From the NCBI GenBank assembly GCA_029747015.1, contig JAKOGI010000026.1, forward strand, positions 1,517,317-1,581,316: a DNA stretch of 64,000 bases, read 5' to 3'. Each line of letters starts with the position of its first letter. Position 1 is the first letter of the stretch. Shown here one piece after another: positions 58,146-64,000 of this stretch. Below the pieces are notes generated by a model. The model saw only the letters and a list, made by a program, of their open reading frames with translations, made no database searches and was not told the DNA's origin. The stretch comes from Carnegiea gigantea (taxonomy: Eukaryota; Streptophyta; Magnoliopsida; Caryophyllales; Cactaceae). The position numbers and the translations under genes were made by a program.

Positions 58146-58333
58146 TGAAAGAATTATTTTCCTTGCCCCTTCTTCATTTACATTTCTGGTTTATATACCA
58201 GATTTACAAGCATAATTTTAGGCGTAAAATCCTCACTGAATATCTACAAATAAGGCTAAATATTATGCTAATTTATCTACCTAACAAATATAACAACTTT
58301 ACAAATCAGAATATATCACAATATATTCTAACA
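58146..58333 (-). repeat. 5' LTR of Copia C
   Basis: 188 bp, identical by eye to 53427-53614. Confidence 0.93.
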
Positions 58334-58689
58334 GGTGCAATCCTCTTATTTCTGTCCAATGATCAAAACGCTGGACTCTTCTTCAAAAGCCTAACGCAGA
58401 ACCAGAACCCCTAGTTCATCCTCCTCCCATCTAAGAATTCTCTTCACTTGGAACACTAAAGACTTATCTTTCATCTTCGAAATCAAGAGTACAAGTGGAA
58501 TATGTGATTGAGAGCATCATCAAGGAGATAGTGGTGTACAAGTTTCTTTGAAATTACGTTTTAAATTGTTGTATTTCCAATATATTTATAGAAACGTCAG
58601 TCAAAGCTGTATTACATGTACACCATGAAGGTTGTTTTTAGAAAATTCCTAATCTTGTGTATGGTATGGGGGAGATGAAAAAGGTTGAG

Positions 58690-59470
58690 TGCGACACTGA
58701 TTACTAAAGTGTTGATAACATAAAGGGCATTATACATTGTTATTGAGTTAGGATATAGTGAAAGAAGGATTAAGAAAACATACTATAAGAAGCCAAAATT
58801 ACCATTTGAAGATAGTTTAGTGTATATTGAAAGTGATGAAGAAGTGCATGAATCGATTGTGCTCAGCAAAAGCTTTGAATATGTATCCTTGTACATTGAG
58901 CCAGAGTGTTGCATCTGCCAACGATGATAATGAATCAAATGATGGTGATAGTGATTGTATGGCTGATGATAAGTATGAGGGGTATAGGTCTGAAGTTGAA
59001 GATAAGGAAGTAGCTTGGATTAGAGGGGGAAAAAATAGATGCATGATGAAATGGTTGCTAATTTAGATGGACTAGGGCTGAAAACAGAGAGAATTGGGGA
59101 CAAAGGAATGCTTTTGATGATATATATGCATACTACTAAGATTCTGATGATGTAGATAGCCTTGTAACAAGTGAAAGTGATGAGATGATGATAATGATGA
59201 TGGTGACAAAGGGAGAAAGTAGAAAAAGAAAAAAACAATAACATACCCTCGATACAATGCCATCTCATCAAATGAGGGAGTGGAGCTAGAAGTAGGTCTT
59301 AAGCTCATTGATAAGGAGCAACTTAGAGAAGTCAGTGAGGACTATCGTATTATAAAGGGCTATGATATTAGGATAACACATTGCATGGGGTGTGACTCAA
59401 AGAGAGAATAAAGAAACATGGCATTGTTCACGCAATTCATGGTGGATGACTTGGGAACGGACGATGGACA
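58690..59470 (+). pseudogene. MULE 3 transposase, amino-terminal part (mudrA type)
   Basis: Reads ELGYSERRIKKTYYKKPKLP and EDSLVYIESDEEVHESIVL, then FEYVSLYIEPE, the mudrA amino-terminal pattern. An Asp-rich spacer follows, then in another frame TYPRYNAISSNEGVELEVGL and REVSEDYRIIKGYDIRITHC, the MuDR DNA-binding domain. Several stops and frame changes. The first half of the catalytic domain, expected next, is missing. Confidence 0.7.
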
Positions 59471-59669
59471 TGGATGGACTATTATTTTAGATCAACAAAA
59501 GGTACATCTATTTATGTTTCAACTTATACTCACTACTTAATTATAGTAATTTACTTATTATCAGTTATGAAGTATTTTAGTTTTGCAACCATTACTACAT
59601 TTGATGTTTTTAGACTGGCTAAGGCGTTCGATAGACTGTACCATAGATTGGGGACGAAGTAAGAGGAGA

Positions 59670-61249
59670 AGGAGGTTTTTAGACTGGCTAAGGCGAGGGA
59701 AAGGAAGACTAGGGATTTGGCAGTGGTAAGGTGCATCAAGGACGAAGAGGGTAAGGTGCTGAATGAGGATGTTGAAATTACGGAGAGATGGCAAAGGCTC
59801 TTTGCTAAACTCCTTAATGGGGAAGGGGTGCGAGACGACTGTAGTAGGTGTGGAGAGTGTAGCGATCAGTGAGCGAGCGACCATATAGCAAATGAGGAGA
59901 TTAGGGAGGCCTTGAAGAAGATGGCGAATGGGAAGGTAGTGGGCCCGGACCAGATACCAGTAGAAGTTTGGAAGTTTATGGGGGAGGTAGGTCTAGAGTG
60001 GCTCACGGAGCTGTTCAATGTTATTTTCAAGATCACCAAGATGCCCAGAGAGTGGAGGGTCAGCACAGTCATCCCACTGTACAAAAACAAAGGGGATATT
60101 CAAGATTGTAATAACTTTAGGGGCATCAAGCTGCTCAATCACACTATGAAACTATAGGAAAGGGTGATTAAGAGAAGGTTACGAGAGGATGTAGAGATAT
60201 CAGAGAACCAATTTGGTTTCATGCCAGGCAGGTCGACCATTGAGGCGATCTACCTCCTCAGAGGGCTCATGGGCTTATTCAGGGATAGAAAGGTGGATCT
60301 CCATATGGTGTTCATTGAACTGGAGAAAGCGTATGATAGAGTCCCGAGGGAGATATTGTGGAGGTGTTTGGAAGAGAAAAGGGTGTCGCCCGCGTACATC
60401 TGTGTAATCAAGGATATGTACGAGGGAGGGCGGACGTGTGTTAGGACACCGGGAGGGGTCTCCAATGACTTCGCTGTTAGTATGGGCCTACATCAGGGCT
60501 CCGCCTTAAGCCCGTTTCTTTTCACATTAGTTTTGGATGAACTCACTAGAGGAATCCAGGACGAGGTGCCTTGGTGCATGTTATTTGTAGATGACATCGT
60601 TCTTATCGATGTGACCAGGCAGGGGGTGAATGACAGGTTGGAGAGTTGGAGGCATACGCTGGAAGTTAGGGGTTTTCGGTTAAGTAGATCAAAAACGAAA
60701 TACCTCCGTTGTTGTTTCAGTGGAAGGATAGAAGAGGGGGGAGAAATCACACTGGATGGGAGGGTGATACCAAATGTCGCTAAATTTAAGTATTTGGACT
60801 CGATCATCCAGCAGTATGGGGACATTGATGAGGATATTAGCCAGCAGATAAGAGTGGATTGGCAAAAGTGGAAGTCAGCGTCTGGGGTGCAGTGTGATAA
60901 GAGAGTGCCCCTAGGATTGAAAGGCAAAGTCTATCGGATGATAGTTAAACCGGCTGTTCTCTATGGATCGGAGTGTTGCCCTCTAAAAAAGACGCAGGTC
61001 CAAAGGTTGAAGGTAGCGGAGATGAGAACGGTCAGGTGGGTGTGTGGTTTTACGAGATTAGACAGAATTAGAAATGGAGTAATCAGGAGCCTAGCTGAAG
61101 TGGCCCCCATAAAGGAGAAGATGAGGGAATCGAGGCTCAGATGGTTCGGCCACGTAAAGAGGAGAAATGTGGCCGCCCCAGTGCGGAGGTGTGAGATGAT
61201 CGACCACCCGGTGGAAAGAGAGGGAGGGGTAGATCGAACAAGAGCCTAG
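59670..61249 (+). pseudogene. RTE LINE reverse transcriptase (truncated)
   Basis: From about 59670 the frame reads EVFRLAKARERKTRDLAVVR. From 59912: MANGKVVGPDQIPVEVWKFM, then a TAG at about 60158, then NQFGFMPGRSTIEAIYLLRG, VFIELEKAYDRVPREILWRC and MGLHQGSALSPFLFTLVLDE. The catalytic motif C is LFVDDIVLID, with Val for the Ala usual in RTE. The end carries CGFTRLDRIRNGVIR and MRESRLRWFGHVKRR. The 361-codon stretch 60164-61249 has no stop; more 5' stops occur near 59660 and 59885. Confidence 0.9.
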
Positions 61250-61685
61250 AGGAAGTAGTTAGAGAGGACCTAAGAGTTGCCGGTCTGACGGAGGACATGG
61301 CTCAGGATAGGAGGCTGTGGTGGGATAGGATTAAGGTCTCTGATTGTAGGAGACCGGCTCCGTAGGTGGCAATAGCTTCGGTGGGGTGGGGCGGGTAGGG
61401 TTTTGGTGTGCTTGTCTGCAGGTCGTACTTTTTTGGGATGTGACGGCATCAAGCACCCCTGGTTTGTTGAGGTATGTCTCCGCCCCCTGTTTATTTGCTC
61501 TCCGGACCCTTTTCTCCTCCTTGGTAATTGGTTTGCAATCATTTTCTCTTTAAACCTTTTTCTCAAAACTGTTTTGTGGGTCTTAAGGAATCAACCTCTC
61601 TATGGGTAGGAATACCGGTAGAGGTAAGGTTGCCTACAGCTGGATCTCCCAGACCCCGCGAAAGCGGGATCTACACTGGGAGGAG

Positions 61686-61686
<1 letters not shown>

Positions 61687-61716
<30 letters not shown>
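61687..61716 (+). repeat. (TTG)n tail of the LINE
   Basis: About ten TTG units closing the LINE; typical of plant RTE elements and the SINEs that use them. Confidence 0.9.
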
Positions 61717-61784
61717 AGTACTACATTTGATATTTGTTGTATTTTTGATCTTTGTTTTAACTTGCGTTATTAATGTTAAGGGCT

Positions 61785-63070
61785 TTATTGTTGCTATGCC
61801 AAACTTGTTGCCGAATGTAGAACATAAATTGTATGCAAGGCATGTGCATGCTAATCTAAGGAAGAAATAGAGGGGTTTGCAATATAGAGATGTGTTTTGG
61901 AGATTTGTAAAGTCTTCTAATGAGGTTTATTACAATAGGCATATTAAGCAGATGAAAGAGCTAGATGTTGGTGCACGGGAATTCCTAGAAAAAAGGACCC
62001 TGAGGATTTTTGTCAACTTTTCTTCAAAGCACATGCCAAATGTGATTAGTCGATAACAATATGGCCAATATATTTAATGCATTCATCATAGAAGAAAGGT
62101 TTATGCCCATATAGACTATGCTTGATAACATCTTTAACAAAGTCATGACAAGAGTTACTTTCGTCAGTCAATGGCAGATAATTTCCACCAAGATATATGT
62201 TTTGCTATATTGAAGAAGCAAGAGAAGGCTAGAGATTTATGTAGGTGATGGCATGCAAGTAGAGGAGGAAACGGTATTTATAATGTTATGCATGGAAGTA
62301 AAGGTTTTGTAGTTGACATTATGGAGAAGACATGTACTTATAATGCTTGGAGTTTAAGTGGTATCCCTTGTCATCATGCTTTAGCGGTGATGAGGGAGGA
62401 GAACATGGAGCCAACACAGTTTATTCATAAGTGCTACAGTACTACAATACTTAAGAAGACATATGCATATACTTTGAAGCCTATAAATAAACCAAACCTA
62501 TGGTCTCTATGTGAAGATCAGCCAATAGTTGCCTTAGTTTTCAAACAGAAAAAGAAAGGAAATTATCAATTTAAAAGGAGGCCTAATGAAGGGAAAAGAA
62601 GACCTAAGAGTCAATGTGAAGTTGTATCCCGTTCAAGTGGTACCGTTAAGTGTTCACTATGTAAAGAATACGGTCATAACAAGAAGACATGTAAACAAAG
62701 GGTAAGTTAACTTTTTTTTTAATTTTTATCATCTTTTAATCTACTTTTATAAAAAAAAAAATAACATTTATTGGAGCTTCATTTCAGAACTCTTCTACTT
62801 GTGCATAATCTGCTTCTGCTGGGCCTGAAACTACATTTGGTGTTATCACGTATGTTGGAGCCACTCCTGGACATATTGTTTCTGATGTATCTACTTAGGC
62901 ATCAACAACTGAAACTGCAAATGAACCTATTACTGAATAAGCTAACCATGAGCCTATTTCTGAAACTGCTTCACCTGAAGCTGCTGCAAAATTTTGGGAC
63001 CCTACTGCTAAATCAGCTAGCCATGACTGTATGTTCTGTGCTTATCTACAAAGAACTAAGCTTCTAATGA
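61785..63070 (+). pseudogene. MULE 3 transposase, carboxy-terminal part
   Basis: GFIVAMPNLLPNVEHKLYAR and HVHANLRKK match the second half of the MULE catalytic domain; LVDNNMANIFNAFIIEERF follows in another frame. The SWIM finger (62288-62480) reads CTYNAWSLSGIPCHHALAVM, with Tyr instead of the second Cys. A CCHC knuckle CSLCKEYGHNKKTC is at about 62650. A GT-AG intron is visible at 62702-62787, and the last exon is Thr/Glu/Ala-rich with two stops. It is the downstream half of the gene that starts at 58690. Confidence 0.75.
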
Positions 63071-63199
63071 GTAGATATCAGCCTTGGTATGTCATTAGTT
63101 CCCAGAACAGTATTACTTTTGCAAGATTAGATGAATGAGTTGCATATATTCAAGGCATTTTGCTCAGTTGCCTTTTTGTGTGTGTACAAGGCCTTGTAG

Positions 63200-63585
63200 T
63201 TGTCTTTCAGTTACAGTATGGCAGGTTTGGGTGTGGGTTTCCGTGTTGTCGCGTGGTTTGCAGGTAGTGCACACTTCTGGGACGACTCATTATTTGCCTA
63301 CCTCTGCTAAGGTATGTTTCCTTCCGCTGCTTTATTGTTCCATGGTTTGGTTAGTTTCGACCTCCCTATTTTATTCGCGTAACCGTAGTTTTTCCTTTTA
63401 ATATTTTCTCAAAAGCCATCTTCTACAAAATGTTTGCACAAAAATCTTATTTTTGTGGGTCTCGTGGAATCAGCCTCTCTACGGATAGAGATGCCGGTAG
63501 AGGTAACGCTGCCTATATCTGAATCTTCCCAGACCCCGCGAAAGTGGAACCCACACTGGGAGGTATTGTTGTTGTTGTTGGTTTG
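63200..63585 (+). mobile_element. RTE LINE 3' fragment with (TTG)n tail
   Basis: TTTGCAGGTAGTGCAC ... CTGCTAAGGTATGT and the terminal CAGACCCCGCGAAAGTGGAA ... TTGTTGTTGTTG match the 3' UTR of the LINE at 59606-61718 with many changes. It contains no coding part. The 5' edge is approximate and no clear target duplication was found. Confidence 0.7.
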
Positions 63586-64000
63586 TACAGAGAGGCATGA
63601 AAGTGTAACTACTGCCCATTGATTAGTTTTTGTTGGTTTGGTAATTGTGACTACAAACACGCAAGCTTTTCGAAGGTTATATACTGAAGTATTATACACA
63701 TTAATAAAGCTTTTACGGCAATCAAAATAATCTACTTTGCATGTTAGATTGCTAATATTCAACAAAATACTTCATTGCTTGAATAGTTGAATCATAATAA
63801 TACAATTGCATTCCAATACTTCATTGCTTAGATCAGCATAATACATTTGCATTTCAGTTCAACCAAAATTCATTCTAATTCCACAGATGCAACAATCTAT
63901 ATTGGGTTAAGTACATTGAAGAGGCTCTAACATTACAACATGCAATTACAATAGCATTTCATCCTCCCCAAAAGTTGTTGATCTTGTGCAGTTTTCCTTC
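63586..64000. other. Window end without a supported gene
   Basis: AT-rich; a CATTGCTT-containing phrase repeats at about 63768 and 63822, but no gene or element edge is clear. Confidence 0.4.

Larger units (their letters stand above)
53427..58333 (-). mobile_element. Copia C: recent Ty1/Copia insertion with identical LTRs
   Basis: 4,907 bp bounded by 188 bp LTRs that I read as identical at every position (53427-53614 and 58146-58333). They are flanked by perfect GGTGC (53422-53426, 58334-58338). On the - strand the primer site follows the 5' LTR and a GCGGGGGTG purine tract precedes the 3' LTR. Protease, integrase and RT motifs are all kept, yet the gag-pol frame has three in-frame stops and one frame change. 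Confidence 0.93.
59606..61718 (+). mobile_element. RTE-clade LINE, 5'-truncated, with (TTG)n tail
   Basis: 2,113 bp flanked by a perfect 13 bp duplication TACTACATTTGAT (59593-59605, 61719-61731). It starts inside the ORF, so the endonuclease domain is absent, and ends in TTGTTGTTG repeats preceded by CAGACCCCGCGAAAGCGGGA. A 21 bp segment at its 5' edge (59606-59626) is repeated at 59675-59695. It sits inside MULE 3. Confidence 0.92.
53185..63090 (+). mobile_element. MULE 3: decayed Mutator-like element, broken by Copia C and a LINE
   Basis: A mudrA-type gene lies in pieces at 58.69-59.47 kb and 61.79-63.07 kb. The segment 53185-53426 plus 58339 onward is one stretch once Copia C and one GGTGC are removed; its ACTACCACC(T/C)-rich beginning resembles MULE ends, but I could not find the matching right TIR, which may be beyond the window or lost. 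Both edges are therefore approximate. Confidence 0.5.

Overview
The window is nuclear DNA from a flowering plant, most likely a eudicot with a large, repeat-rich genome. The evidence is AT-rich sequence with plant-type LTR retrotransposons (Copia, Tekay chromovirus, Athila-like), MULE, hAT and PIF/Harbinger DNA elements, an RTE LINE with a (TTG)n tail, a tRNA-derived SINE, and plant-type GT-AG introns. I cannot name the species. I found no convincing single-copy host gene: nearly all coding sequence belongs to transposable elements, almost all of it decayed.

Layout, left to right. 1-4825: Athila/TAT-like non-autonomous gypsy element carrying only an unknown ORF. 4831-10032: Copia A (102 bp LTRs). 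11019-11306: PIF/Harbinger-type MITE. 11898-15359: MULE 1, with ~60 bp TIRs, a 9 bp target duplication and a FAR1/FHY3-type transposase gene on the - strand. 15642-19986: MULE 2, with a 10 bp target duplication, a - strand mudrA gene lacking its catalytic core and a convergent + strand GRF-zinc-finger/transmembrane gene. 20630-36733: a SIRE-like Copia derivative split by a 10.9 kb Tekay chromovirus (22036-32942, - strand). 36.8-39.4 kb: a hAT-like fragment and a 200 bp tandem duplication. 39365-42163: a hAT transposase pseudogene split by a solo LTR (40035-40670). 42924-48431: Copia B, a relative of Copia A, with a hAT-type MITE at the junction of its purine tract and 3' LTR. 48903-49147: a second GGTTGAAGT-type MITE. 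49648-49833: SINE. 50553-51369: 5'-truncated RTE LINE (- strand). 52562-53086: hAT-type MITE. About 53.2 kb to 63.1 kb: remains of MULE 3, interrupted by Copia C (53427-58333, LTRs identical by eye) and by a 2.1 kb RTE LINE (59606-61718). 63.2-63.6 kb: another RTE 3' fragment.

Relative ages follow from the nesting. Tekay is younger than the SIRE-like element, the solo LTR is younger than the hAT gene, the hAT MITE is younger than Copia B, and Copia C and the LINE are younger than MULE 3. Copia C is the most recent insertion visible. Boundaries of most elements are supported by target-site duplications that I read directly.

Most interesting points: (i) an intact ~300-codon acidic ORF between the primer site and gag of the Tekay element; (ii) a UAG codon at the same zinc-knuckle position in both short-LTR Copia copies, which also have TA...CA termini; (iii) Copia C, with identical LTRs and perfect target duplication but several stops in gag-pol; (iv) MULE 2, arranged like MuDR with a GRF/transmembrane partner gene; (v) the unknown ORF of the Athila-like derivative.
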